Source of the DNA: a virus | IMG/VR virus record: IMGVR_UViG_3300020183_004012 | Coordinates: 1-22,502 of that record | Direction: 5' to 3' (one strand) | DNA length: 22,502 nt | In this document: in pieces, positions 5,901-12,969 of the stretch | Position numbering within the stretch: the stretch's first letter is position 1 | Layout of the letters: each line of letters opens with the position of its first letter | Position numbers and translations under genes: made by a program | Notes under the pieces: generated by a model | The model's database searches: none | What the model was told of the DNA's origin: nothing | Seen by the model: only the letters and a program-made list of their open reading frames with translations

Positions 5901-7852
5901 TTCTTCCAGCTATCCTCGATATGAACTTCGACCACGACAGGGACGTGTTGCAGGTACCGCTGCCCCGCTTCTACCATACGTTGTTTCATAATGTCTGCAT
6001 AGACCTCGGCGGCATCTTCGTCCACTTCCGCAATCAATTCGTCGTGGACACCCAGCAGCAGGGGCATCTCGTGAGTGAGCCAGGTCTGGGCCAGCTTGGT
6101 CATATCGCCGCTGGTGCCTTGGATGCGATGGTTCAGGGCTTCCGAGTAGCCTGTGACCCAACGCCCGCGACCCTCGGCGGTAGCCACGAGCAGTCCTGCT
6201 TCCCCGGCCACCTTGAGCCGCTTGCCCATCTCTCGATGGTACTGTGCCACGCCGCGATACAGCGTCATCCACATCGTACGTTTGGCCGCCGCTTCCTCAA
6301 GCGTCCAGCGAATATCGTAATCCCTCCAAGCCAGCTCCTGTAGCTTCTGGGCCCCGGCCCCGTAGGCCAATCCAAAGTTCAGAGCCTTGGCGTCCTGCCG
6401 GGCTTTCTTCAGCACCTTGTCGCCGCTTTCCATCAGGGCCTCGGCTTCCCTGTAGGCAGGGAGCAGCGTTTCCCAACTGGTGTCTTGCAGGTTGTAGTAC
6501 ATCATCGCAGCGGTTAGCAAATGCAGGTCCAGTCCGTCCTTGAACGCCCTGGCCATCGTCTGCTCGCCGAAGTACTCAGCGACCAGACGAAGCTCGATGT
6601 TCGAGTAATCGGCCACGATCAGCTTCTTGCCGGACTTCACCCTGAAGCACTCGCGGATACGCGCACCCATCGGCGACCGTGACGGAATCTGTTGTAGGGC
6701 TGGCTTCTCGACCGAAGCCCGCCCGGTCGTCGTGGACGTGACCTTGTAGTCACAATGGATGCGCCCCGTGTTCGGATTCACGAACGTCGGCAAACCCTCG
6801 ACGTAGGTGTTCAGCAACTTCGTCAACTTCTTGTAGGCGATAATGGCCGGGACCACTGGGTCAAGGTTCCGAAACGCCTTCAGGTCTTCTGACTTGTAGC
6901 TCTCGGCGGGTATCCCTGCGTTGTTCAGCCGTTCAACCATCTTGTCGCTGCTGTTGAAGGGTACGTCTTGGATGACAACCGAGCCCTTGACGGTCTTGGT
7001 GCGACCCGTGGCGGTCAGGACAGGCTCGCCGTCCCCGGGTTCCCACAGCGATACGCGAATGCCCTCCTTCAGGCTTTCGACCTCCTCCGTGAACTCTGCC
7101 TCAAGGCTCTGGCAGAACGCTACATCGAACGGCATGCCGGCCAGCATCATCCTAGCGACCGCCTCGGTGTGGGCACAGTCCATGTGGAACAGGCGCAGCA
7201 TGTCCTCGTCCATCTGGGCACGCTGCACCTCGGCCAAGCGTGTCGCATACACGGCGTCAAAGGCAGCGTAATCAAGTTGTCGGGGCGTCAGGGTGCCACC
7301 ACGACGGAACGACAGACGCACGGCAGGGTCTTTGTCCATCTCGACCCCGAACCGCCGCAGTATCGTGTCCCCCAGCGACAACTTCATATGGGGCTTGATC
7401 CCCTGCTGGGGCACGCTGTACGTCCCGTCTGGATTGATGATACGACCTTGAGCCAGATCGTACTCGCCGATCTGGGTGTCCCAAACCGGACTCATCCGCA
7501 GGTCCGACTCGAACCTGAAGGCGTGCATCAGATGAGAATGCTCGAAGATGGCATTGTGGATTGCCTTGATCACATCTCGACATTCTAGGTACTTGCGGAA
7601 CCAAGCAGCACCAGGCAGCCCTGCCAAGTAGACGCCATGCGGAACGTGGACGACCCAGACCTCGCCGGCCAGCTCTATCTGGACCGTGGCAATCTCGCCG
7701 TCGTGGGGATTCAGGCCCGAACGGCGACCATTCGGAAGGTCGATGACCTCCGTCTCTATGTCCAGCCCAGATAGCGTCGGACCTATCCACACGTCCCGGT
7801 CAAAGCGGGTTTCAAGAAACAGGAAGTCGTTTGTTCGGTGTATAGTCGGCAT
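5897..7852 (-). CDS. Family A DNA polymerase with 3'-5' exonuclease domain, 651 aa
   Basis: The N-terminal half holds a 3'-5' exonuclease: LSGLDIETEV (Exo I, Asp31 and Glu33), IHNAIFEHSHLM (Exo II, with Glu where Asp is common) and DYAAFDAVYATRL (Exo III). The C-terminal half holds the polymerase: KKLIVADYSNIELR (motif A), KKARQDAKALNFGLAYGAG (motif B) and LLGVHDELIAEV (motif C). There is no 5' nuclease domain, as is usual for phage family A enzymes. I chose the ATG at 7852, just after an AGGAG site. A GTG 14 codons further upstream lies within a strong hairpin and has no good ribosome site. It is the main replicative polymerase candidate and shares a promoter with the coiled-coil gene. Confidence 0.93.
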   Translation of the reverse strand: MPTIHRTNDFLFLETRFDRDVWIGPTLSGLDIETEVIDLPNGRRSGLNPHDGEIATVQIELAGEVWVVHVPHGVYLAGLPGAAWFRKYLECRDVIKAIHNAIFEHSHLMHAFRFESDLRMSPVWDTQIGEYDLAQGRIINPDGTYSVPQQGIKPHMKLSLGDTILRRFGVEMDKDPAVRLSFRRGGTLTPRQLDYAAFDAVYATRLAEVQRAQMDEDMLRLFHMDCAHTEAVARMMLAGMPFDVAFCQSLEAEFTEEVESLKEGIRVSLWEPGDGEPVLTATGRTKTVKGSVVIQDVPFNSSDKMVERLNNAGIPAESYKSEDLKAFRNLDPVVPAIIAYKKLTKLLNTYVEGLPTFVNPNTGRIHCDYKVTSTTTGRASVEKPALQQIPSRSPMGARIRECFRVKSGKKLIVADYSNIELRLVAEYFGEQTMARAFKDGLDLHLLTAAMMYYNLQDTSWETLLPAYREAEALMESGDKVLKKARQDAKALNFGLAYGAGAQKLQELAWRDYDIRWTLEEAAAKRTMWMTLYRGVAQYHREMGKRLKVAGEAGLLVATAEGRGRWVTGYSEALNHRIQGTSGDMTKLAQTWLTHEMPLLLGVHDELIAEVDEDAAEVYADIMKQRMVEAGQRYLQHVPVVVEVHIEDSWKK

Positions 7853-7887
7853 AAGTGCATCATAGCTCCTACGCAATCCTAGATCAA

Positions 7888-7915
7888 GGGCCACCGCCCC
7901 GAAGGATGATGGCCC
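7888..7915 (-). promoter_or_regulatory. 12-bp hairpin with UUCG tetraloop ahead of the polymerase gene
   Basis: On the leftward RNA the arms 7915-7904 and 7899-7888 pair over 12 positions with one A-C mismatch and two G-U wobbles, closed by a UUCG tetraloop. The wobbles are valid only on the minus-strand RNA, the direction of transcription. No U-run follows, so it is not a standard terminator. It may protect or pause the mRNA, or lower polymerase expression relative to the upstream gene. Confidence 0.55.
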
Positions 7916-7938
7916 CGTGCCCGATCCAACCGACCGGA

Positions 7939-8211
7939 TCAGACAGTCTTGGCGACGCGCAGAACCGCCCGGCGGCGAAGCTGCAACTCCTTGATCTGCT
8001 CCTCCAGCTCGGCCTGGACAATATCGGGTTCGCGCCCTTCCAGAGCCTCGACCCCGAGTGCCAGAACCGAGTAGCGGGTCTCCAACTTTTCGATCTTGGC
8101 CACAAGGCGGGCACGCTGGCGCTCGACCTTGGCGTCAAACGCCGCCAGATGGTCCTTGTAGTCAAGCAGTAGCTGGGCAAACGACCGCCGGATACGCTTC
8201 TTTTCCGTCAT
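7939..8211 (-). CDS. Coiled-coil hypothetical protein, 90 aa
   Basis: The protein is almost entirely helical and highly charged. Leu, Ile and Val spacing in LLLDYKDHLAAFDAKVERQ and in VQAELEEQIKELQLRRRAV suggests coiled coils separated by a short segment. No enzymatic motif is seen. The ATG has a good AGGAGG site about six bases upstream. It is the first gene after a promoter at 8230-8258 and precedes the DNA polymerase by about 86 bases, a gap that contains the UUCG hairpin. It may be a small replication accessory or scaffold protein, but only the position suggests that. Confidence 0.75.
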   Translation of the reverse strand: MTEKKRIRRSFAQLLLDYKDHLAAFDAKVERQRARLVAKIEKLETRYSVLALGVEALEGREPDIVQAELEEQIKELQLRRRAVLRVAKTV

Positions 8212-8229
8212 AGGTGCCTCCTGATAATG

Positions 8230-8258
8230 ATCTTAGTTAAGTATCTATTGCTGGTCAA
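8230..8258 (-). promoter_or_regulatory. Probable sigma70-type promoter before the coiled-coil and polymerase genes
   Basis: Leftward TTGACC (8253-8258) and TAAGAT (8230-8235) are 17 bases apart. The -35 box lies in the last codons of the SF2 helicase. The predicted start falls right at the AGGAGG site, giving a very short leader, which lowers confidence. Confidence 0.45.
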
Positions 8259-9633
8259 GCGGCACTTGGATGGTTTGCGACCGAAACAATGCCTCGGTCT
8301 GGTAGATTTTGTTTCGAGCGTAGAATTGCCGCTTGAACACGGGATGCTCGTCCACGATGTCAGCAACATAGGCGCTGCTCTTGCCCGGCGCTGGTCGGAT
8401 AACCCTGCCGATGCGCTGTAGAGCCCTTGTGGACGACGCCCCGGCACCTGCCAGTATCAAAGCGTCTGCCGCCGGAATGTCCACACCTTCATCGCAAAGG
8501 CTCGTTCCGATCAAGCACTGTACAGCACCACTGCGGAAACGGTCGAAGGCACCGGCACGGTCAGCCACGCTGTCCGAGCCTTCGACGAATACGCTGCCAG
8601 GTATCAGCGCGGACAAGGCCTCGCCGTGTTCGATATGCTTGACCAGAACCAGCAACCGCCGACCCAGCCGCAACTGCTCTTTGGCCAGCCGGGTGACAAG
8701 CCGTAGCCGGGCTGGGTCTCGCACCACGATGTCCTGATAGGCCTTGGCGTAGCCTAAGGTCGTTGCGGCCTTGCGCGTCCGCAGCTCGGGCGCAATCTGC
8801 CGCCTATAGATATGAATGTCAGGGGCCACGAGATAACCCTGCTGCACGAGGTCGCTGGCCGTCACCCTGTAGCGCACGGGGCCGCAGGCGGCCTCGATGA
8901 GCAGGTCGTGACCATCGTCCCGCCACGGGGATGCAGACAGGCCGACGACCAGCGGGCAGTCGGCCATCTTGCCGCGAACCGTGTACAGGGTCGGCGCTGC
9001 AACGTGGTGGCACTCGTCAAAGATAACCAGCTCGACCTGCCGCAAGTAGTCGTCGTGCCTACCCTTGGCCAAAGTCTGGATGGTGGCAACGGTCACAGGC
9101 AGGATGTTGTCCTTGCCGTCGCCTATCTGCCCGACCTCGATGTTCAAGAACTTCCGAAAGGCGTCGTGCGCCTGCTTCATCAAGTCCTTTGTATGCACCA
9201 CGAACAGCGTTCGCACGCGCATCGTCTGGATTAGCTTGGCCGCCATAGCCGTCTTGCCGGCGCCCGTTGCGGCTTGCAGGATGCCACCAGGTCGTGCGGC
9301 ATTCAACAGCGACATGATGGCGCTGGCTTGATAGGTACGAATGGGAAACGTGGACGCCTCGAATTGACCGCGCTGTAGCTTCGGGCGCGCTTCGGTACGC
9401 ACAAGCTGTATCCCCGTGGACGCCAGCGTAGGCTCGACACGCTCAAGCAGCCCTGTGGGGAACTGCCAAGTCCGATTGCCGATGTATTTCAGCAGGTACA
9501 TGAAGGGTCCGCTGTTCGTCGGCTGGTAGGTCAGCACGTTGTTTAGGGCCGTGATGAGCGGGTGCATGGCCGTAGCGCCAGGCTCCAGCGGACCAATCGT
9601 GGTCCACAGGGGTTCGATGCGAAGGTTGTACAT
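8245..9633 (-). CDS. SF2 DEAD/DEAH-type DNA helicase, 462 aa
   Basis: Superfamily 2 motifs are clear. AATGAGKTAMAA (Walker A, about residues 121-132), VIFDECHHVAAP (DECH box) and VGLSASPWRDD (motif III) form the first RecA-like lobe. IGTSLCDEGVDIPAAD (motif V) and ALQRIGRVIRP (motif VI) form the second. The layout resembles phage UvsW and bacterial RadD/SSL2-like helicases that remodel forks and recombination intermediates. The start is the ATG at 9633, preceded by AAGGA. The same frame stays open for 83 more codons upstream, but that extension is low-complexity and crosses the structured RNA region, so I excluded it. The gene sits between an AT-hook protein and the polymerase. Confidence 0.9.
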   Translation of the reverse strand: MYNLRIEPLWTTIGPLEPGATAMHPLITALNNVLTYQPTNSGPFMYLLKYIGNRTWQFPTGLLERVEPTLASTGIQLVRTEARPKLQRGQFEASTFPIRTYQASAIMSLLNAARPGGILQAATGAGKTAMAAKLIQTMRVRTLFVVHTKDLMKQAHDAFRKFLNIEVGQIGDGKDNILPVTVATIQTLAKGRHDDYLRQVELVIFDECHHVAAPTLYTVRGKMADCPLVVGLSASPWRDDGHDLLIEAACGPVRYRVTASDLVQQGYLVAPDIHIYRRQIAPELRTRKAATTLGYAKAYQDIVVRDPARLRLVTRLAKEQLRLGRRLLVLVKHIEHGEALSALIPGSVFVEGSDSVADRAGAFDRFRSGAVQCLIGTSLCDEGVDIPAADALILAGAGASSTRALQRIGRVIRPAPGKSSAYVADIVDEHPVFKRQFYARNKIYQTEALFRSQTIQVPLDQQ

Positions 9634-9641
9634 GGAATTCC

Positions 9642-9669
9642 TTGACGTAGTTAATGATTCGGTTATACT
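9642..9669 (+). promoter_or_regulatory. Plus-strand promoter for a candidate structured RNA
   Basis: TTGACG (9642-9647) and TATACT (9664-9669) are 16 bases apart on the plus strand, opposite to all neighbouring genes. Transcription would start near 9676 and run away from the helicase ATG into a region rich in stable hairpins. Confidence 0.5.
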
Positions 9670-9675
9670 AAGTGA

Positions 9676-9950
9676 GTCGAGCGCGGCGCCCCACACCGTT
9701 CGCGTCTCGCCCGACCCGCTCCTAGCGGAGGCTTCGGTTTCCGTTCCGGGTCGAGACATCTTTCTTACTGGGAAGCTGTCTGCCTTGTTCGCCCGAGGCG
9801 GCTTCGACACCGCAAGGCGGGGACGACCTTCATCGGTTGTCCCCGCCTCTGCCGTAAGTGCGGGCGGACGGTCGCTGTACATCGGCAGGAAACTTGCCTA
9901 CGCCTGACGACCGCCACCTTGCGCCTTTACTCCCAGGCTACACGAGGCGC
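9676..9950 (+). ncRNA. Candidate structured non-coding RNA, plus strand
   Basis: This gap between helicase and AT-hook genes holds no convincing protein but many hairpins. The arms 9816-9828 and 9835-9847 form a 13-bp stem. A seven-bp stem with a UUCG loop follows the pattern CGGAGGC-UUCG-GUUUCCG. GTCTCG and CGAGAC close a larger domain around it. GGCAGG-AAA-CUUGCC (9884-9898) is enclosed by CGGTCG/CGACCG (9869-9874 with 9908-9913). GCGCCT/AGGCGC (9921-9926 with 9945-9950) closes the end. All four wobble pairs in the three main stems are G-U on the plus strand and would be A-C mismatches on the minus strand. That and the plus-strand promoter indicate a rightward RNA. The 3' end is uncertain, as no U-tract is seen, and the class is not recognised. 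Confidence 0.45.
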
Positions 9951-9960
9951 ACCCGCTCAA

Positions 9961-11013
9961 TCAGTCGATCATGAGTGCCCTGCGGACCATTCCGACAACC
10001 TGCGAGAGCAGGAACTCGGGGTTCTCCTCAGCGCCCAATACCATGAGCAGGTTTGCAGCCAACTCCACGGCGACCGGGGATGGTGCAAAGAACACCGCAT
10101 CGGACTTGGTGACACGAGCCTGCACTTCCTCGGTATCGGGCTTCAGGTACTCGCTGAAATGCCGACCCTCGTGGGCAACGGGCGGCAGGTTGTCCAGAGC
10201 CGCCGCAAGCACGGGCTCCTCGACAACCCGGACGGCGGGCTGCTGGATCAAGGGCTCGGCAGTTTCAGCCGCCTTGTTCTTGCTTCCAGGCGGACGGCCA
10301 CGCTTCTTCGGTGCAGCCGGCTCAGGGCCGGACAGCGGCTGCTTCACGTCAGGATGGATGAAGATGGCAGGCTTGGATTCCTGCGGCGGAACAACGGGCT
10401 GGCCCATCCGCTTCAGGTGTTCGGCCACGGTGGTGCCGATCTCGTCTTCGGTCGATGGGTCTTCCTTCTGGACTTCGGTCAGCAGCATCAGCATCTGCGT
10501 CACGTTCACGTCCGACCAATGAGCGTGAGGGCGAACCTTTGCCGCACGCATCAAATCGTCCAAGAATTCGGTATCGAACTCGCTATGTTCGTTGGCATAG
10601 GCCAAGAACAACTCCTTGGCCGTATCCGAATCAGGTGCCACCCGATAGAACGCCTCGTACAGCGGAGCGTCCACGTCGAACCCGTCCAACTGGAACTCGC
10701 CTCGAATCTCGATCGGCAGATCAGGATTGATCGGGGCAGGCGTAGCAGCTACAGGTTCCGCCACTTCCGGGGCAGCAGCAGGCAGGTCGGCCGCCAGACG
10801 GAAATGCAGGTAGGGCGCAAAGAACCCCTTACCGCCGCCGACGGGGGAAACGGCAATCACGCACGTTCCGCCGAGGTTGTTGCAGCTCTTTATGACCCAC
10901 TCGGACCCTGCCTTGTTGGTCATGTAGTCCTTGGTCAATTGGACTTTTCCGCCGAGGTTAGCCTTGACCAGGGTCGTAGCCTCGGATGCTGTCATTTCGG
11001 ACAACTCAATCAT
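9961..11013 (-). CDS. AT-hook-containing hypothetical protein, 350 aa
   Basis: The protein has a compact N-terminal domain (residues 1-75) with a possible nucleotide- or metal-binding loop, GTCVIAVSPVGGGKG. A Pro/Ala linker follows, then a helical middle (about 110-205). A basic AT-hook, KKRGRPPGSKNK (about 236-247), would insert into the minor groove of AT-rich DNA. The C-terminus is helical and hydrophobic (VAVELAANLLMVLG). The ATG has AAGGA about nine bases upstream. It lies between the Rad52-like gene and the helicase, consistent with a DNA-bound recombination or replication accessory factor. Outside the AT-hook I recognise no family. A plus-strand RNA may converge on its 3' end. Confidence 0.75.
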   Translation of the reverse strand: MIELSEMTASEATTLVKANLGGKVQLTKDYMTNKAGSEWVIKSCNNLGGTCVIAVSPVGGGKGFFAPYLHFRLAADLPAAAPEVAEPVAATPAPINPDLPIEIRGEFQLDGFDVDAPLYEAFYRVAPDSDTAKELFLAYANEHSEFDTEFLDDLMRAAKVRPHAHWSDVNVTQMLMLLTEVQKEDPSTEDEIGTTVAEHLKRMGQPVVPPQESKPAIFIHPDVKQPLSGPEPAAPKKRGRPPGSKNKAAETAEPLIQQPAVRVVEEPVLAAALDNLPPVAHEGRHFSEYLKPDTEEVQARVTKSDAVFFAPSPVAVELAANLLMVLGAEENPEFLLSQVVGMVRRALMID

Positions 11014-11033
11014 GATGATCTTCCTTTTGTGGA

Positions 11034-11061
11034 GGGGCCGACGCTTTCACACGCCGGCCCC
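11034..11061 (-). promoter_or_regulatory. 11-bp intercistronic hairpin
   Basis: GGGGCCG (11034-11040) pairs with CGGCCCC (11055-11061), and the stem continues four pairs inward with two G-U wobbles that exist only on the leftward RNA. The loop is six bases. No U-run follows, so this looks like an mRNA-stabilising or attenuating element between the annealing protein and AT-hook genes. Confidence 0.5.
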
Positions 11062-11070
11062 GGGGGTTAC

Positions 11071-11916
11071 TCAGAACGGCGTGGCGACGAACTGAAGCAG
11101 CAGAAGCTGGACCTCTTCGGGAGCCAACTGGCTAGGCTCCTTGCCGAAGCTGTCCACGCTGGCGTCCTTCACGTCCGCCCAGTTCTGGCCGACGGCCTTG
11201 GCGGCATCAAGCAAGGACTTCATCTCGGCGGTACCAGCCTTGGCAGCGGGTGCCGACGGGGCAGAAGCAGGGGCGGGAGCCGTGGTGGCGATGGGCAACG
11301 GAGCCGTGCCGCCGCCTTGACGACGGGCGATCTCTTCACGCAGTGCCTGACGCTGTGGCTCGTTCGGGCTGCCGTCCTTGTTTTTCGCGTTGTTGGCGCC
11401 CCACTCCAGGCTGCGGATATCCACGGACGGGTCGCTGAAGTGCTTGCCCTTGACCGAGCCGAACCAAAGCAGGCCGTTCCATCCGGGCACGTTCAAGCCC
11501 GTGGCCGTCGGGGCACTGCCACCAGCAGCGACCGCGCCGCCGCCGTTCACGGCATCGCCACCGTAAAGGCTGGCGCCCAGGCCGTGCTTGGCCCACGCAC
11601 GACGGAAGGCCATCGCCTCCGCGTTGGACGTGGGATCGCCATAGCTGCTGGTAGACTTGGCCTCATAGCCGATCGCCTCCCGTGCCACGTCCCCGTCGTC
11701 GGCCCGGACGACGATCCGGTAGATCACGGCCACCGCCTCGCCCAAGTTTTCGACACGCGCCTCGCCCGCCCAGCCCGGAGCCCGCTCGTCGGCTAGCGCC
11801 AAGCAGTTATACCAGGGAAGAAACGTCAAGATTTGCCCGCCTTGCTGGCGCTGGCGGAGCATGTCCGGCGGAATTTGCGCTTTGAGCGCATCTTGGATTT
11901 CCTGATAGGTCGCCAT
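11071..11916 (-). CDS. Rad52-like single-strand annealing protein, 281 aa
   Basis: The N-terminal 120 residues resemble the Rad52/22 annealing core. They show LPWYNCLALADERAPGW, a beta-sheet VAVIYRIVV and the helix YGDPTSNAEAMAFRRAWAKHG followed by LGASLYGG. This ending corresponds to the family pattern of a basic helix and a Gly-Leu-Tyr-Gly turn. The C-terminal part is Pro/Ala-rich and probably flexible, ending in an acidic helical tail (QLAPEEVQLLLLQFV) that may bind partners. Such proteins anneal complementary single strands during phage recombination. The ATG has an AGAGG site. The gene has its own promoter at 11962-11990. A nearby RecB-like nuclease could provide resected ends. Confidence 0.75.
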   Translation of the reverse strand: MATYQEIQDALKAQIPPDMLRQRQQGGQILTFLPWYNCLALADERAPGWAGEARVENLGEAVAVIYRIVVRADDGDVAREAIGYEAKSTSSYGDPTSNAEAMAFRRAWAKHGLGASLYGGDAVNGGGAVAAGGSAPTATGLNVPGWNGLLWFGSVKGKHFSDPSVDIRSLEWGANNAKNKDGSPNEPQRQALREEIARRQGGGTAPLPIATTAPAPASAPSAPAAKAGTAEMKSLLDAAKAVGQNWADVKDASVDSFGKEPSQLAPEEVQLLLLQFVATPF

Positions 11917-11938
11917 ATAGCCTCTTTCTTTTCTTGTG

Positions 11939-11955
11939 CCGGCGTCGGTAGCCGG
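11939..11955 (-). promoter_or_regulatory. Small 5'-leader hairpin of the Rad52-like gene
   Basis: CCGGC and GCCGG pair over five bases around a seven-base loop. The predicted transcription start is near 11955, so this would be the very 5' end of the mRNA, where a hairpin often slows decay. Confidence 0.3.
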
Positions 11956-11961
11956 ACCTTC

Positions 11962-11990
11962 ACCCTACACCGTTTACGCCATACCGTCAA
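11962..11990 (-). promoter_or_regulatory. Probable promoter of the Rad52-like gene
   Basis: Leftward TTGACG (11985-11990) and TAGGGT (11962-11967) are 17 bases apart. The -35 box is strong and the -10 box is weak, suggesting moderate or activated expression. It lies between the stop at 12005 and the ATG at 11916. Confidence 0.45.
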
Positions 11991-12004
11991 CCGCCGTCGC
12001 TCAG

Positions 12005-12217
12005 TTAATCCTTTTTCCGGTACTTGTCGGCGTCCAAGTATAGCCGGGACTTAATCGTGATGTCATAAAGAGAATGGAGGTTTTCCTCGACAACCCAGAT
12101 CATGAGCTGGCGAGCCGCCTCCTTGGCCGTCATGTCGGGTCCAAGGTAAAAGCGATCGGCCAGCAGGACCGAGGTCGTGTCGGTCTCCCCTACGGCCTGC
12201 GCCTGGTAGATGGCCAC
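12005..12217 (-). CDS. Hypothetical protein, 70 aa
   Basis: I chose the internal GTG at 12217 because AAGGAG stands six bases before it. The open frame continues upstream to another GTG at 12316, but that extra part is Ala/Pro-rich and overlaps the Cys-rich gene. The product has a beta-like start (VAIYQAQAVGETDTTSVLLADRF), a helical centre (TAKEAARQLMIWVVEENLHS) and a basic tail (LDADKYRKKD). No family is recognised. It is the last gene of the second leftward block, before the promoter of the Rad52-like gene. Confidence 0.6.
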   Translation of the reverse strand: MAIYQAQAVGETDTTSVLLADRFYLGPDMTAKEAARQLMIWVVEENLHSLYDITIKSRLYLDADKYRKKD

Positions 12218-12251
12218 TTTGATCTCCTTGTCGGGGCTGTCGGGTGTCGGG

Positions 12252-12485
12252 TCAGCAGCAGCAGCAGTATCGGGGCTGGCGGCACAGGTCACAAGGGTAG
12301 CCCTTGGCGGGGTCACAGACCAGGCAGACGGCGCCGTACCAAGGCATGCCGCGCCGTGTCGGGTGCCCCTTGTCGCACGTCTCGACGGGGCGGCCGGCGG
12401 GTGTCGGGGCCAGGCCGGCGGGTGTCGGGGCCAGGCCGCCGGCCCCCGTCAGGGGGCCAGCAGAGGGGCTCAAGCTAGCGTCCAT
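12252..12485 (-). CDS. Cys-rich zinc-binding-like protein, 77 aa
   Basis: The first half is low-complexity Pro/Ala/Gly and contains a perfect heptapeptide repeat, LAPTPAG twice, encoded by a 21-bp tandem duplication. The second half carries TCDKGH, AVCLVCDP, YPCDLC and a run of four Cys at the very end. The two C-x2-C pairs plus C and H suggest a double zinc-ribbon or zinc-knuckle. The ATG lies two bases after the stop of the membrane protein gene. No strong ribosome site is visible, so coupling is likely. The unusually high GC and the duplication make the N-terminal half look recently altered. Function unknown. Confidence 0.5.
   Translation of the reverse strand: MDASLSPSAGPLTGAGGLAPTPAGLAPTPAGRPVETCDKGHPTRRGMPWYGAVCLVCDPAKGYPCDLCRQPRYCCCC
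12392..12433. repeat. 21-bp perfect tandem duplication
   Basis: Two identical 21-bp units (12392-12412 and 12413-12433) each contain GCCGGCGGGTGTCGGG. The same 16 bases occur once more at 14515-14530, about 2.1 kb away in the same orientation. The tandem pair is in frame and encodes the repeated LAPTPAG. Confidence 0.9.
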
Positions 12486-12487
12486 AC

Positions 12488-12667
12488 TTAATCCAACCCA
12501 TAGCAGTCTGACGGGTAAATCACGACGGGCTCTGACAGCCCGTTCCACAGGGCCAGAACGGCCGTAGCCAAAACCAGGATCACAATCAGGCGACGCTCCC
12601 GGCCGGCCCGGGCTAGTTCAGCCCGGGCGCGGAGGGTAGCGATACGGCCCATGGGCGCGCTTGTCAT
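12488..12667 (-). CDS. Single-pass membrane protein, 59 aa
   Basis: The N-terminal 27 residues are basic (GRIATLRARAELARAGRERR). A hydrophobic helix, LIVILVLATAVLALW, follows, then a short polar tail with one Cys. The positive-inside rule predicts a cytoplasmic N-terminus. The ATG at 12667 overlaps the TGA of the upstream gene (ATGA) and follows AGGTGA. The frame is open further upstream, but that part overlaps the neighbour and is not needed. It resembles many small phage inner membrane proteins of unknown role. Without holin-like pairing or an endolysin nearby, a lysis function is not supported. Confidence 0.65.
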   Translation of the reverse strand: MTSAPMGRIATLRARAELARAGRERRLIVILVLATAVLALWNGLSEPVVIYPSDCYGLD

Positions 12668-12969
12668 GGCGTCACCTGGTGGCGCTGTGCCTCGAACCGC
12701 CGGCCGTCGGCCCAGCAGTGAAGGCGGCGCCACAGGGCGTCATAGGACCGGGCCGGCGACAAGGCGAAAATGTCGGCCGTGTCCCCGTCCGCCGTCGTGA
12801 CTTGGTGGACGGTGTACCCAATGGAGGTCCGGCGTAGGACCAGGGCCCCGATCGTCCACCGGGTTTCCCCGGTGGACGGCTCGAGCCCGGCCGCGGCCGT
12901 GATGCCAAATTCCCGGTTTAGAATGGAGATCAGTGTCTCCACAGCCCGCCGTCCGGCACGGCCGCTCAT
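12664..12969 (-). CDS. Hypothetical protein, 101 aa
   Basis: The chosen ATG at 12969 has a strong GGAGGAG site and overlaps the upstream stop (ATGA). The product starts with a basic helix (SGRAGRRAVETLISILNREFG). A beta-rich body follows (TRWTIGALVLRRTSIGYTVHQVTT, then DGDTADIFALSPARS), and then a Trp-rich helix (SYDALWRRLHCWADGRRF). I do not recognise the family. Similar size, order and coupling link it with the next gene upstream. The sequence is GC-rich like the rest of this block. Confidence 0.7.
   Translation of the reverse strand: MSGRAGRRAVETLISILNREFGITAAAGLEPSTGETRWTIGALVLRRTSIGYTVHQVTTADGDTADIFALSPARSYDALWRRLHCWADGRRFEAQRHQVTP

Noticed and set aside
9634-9882. N-terminal extension of the SF2 helicase by 83 codons
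   Set aside because: The extension is low-complexity Ser/Thr/Arg, crosses the structured RNA and a plus-strand promoter, and the ATG at 9633 has a good ribosome site.
9919-11796. Very long plus-strand open frame (625 codons) opposite the AT-hook and Rad52-like genes
   Set aside because: It mirrors the GC-biased third positions of two well-supported minus-strand genes, spans the gap between them and has no ribosome site or recognisable domain.
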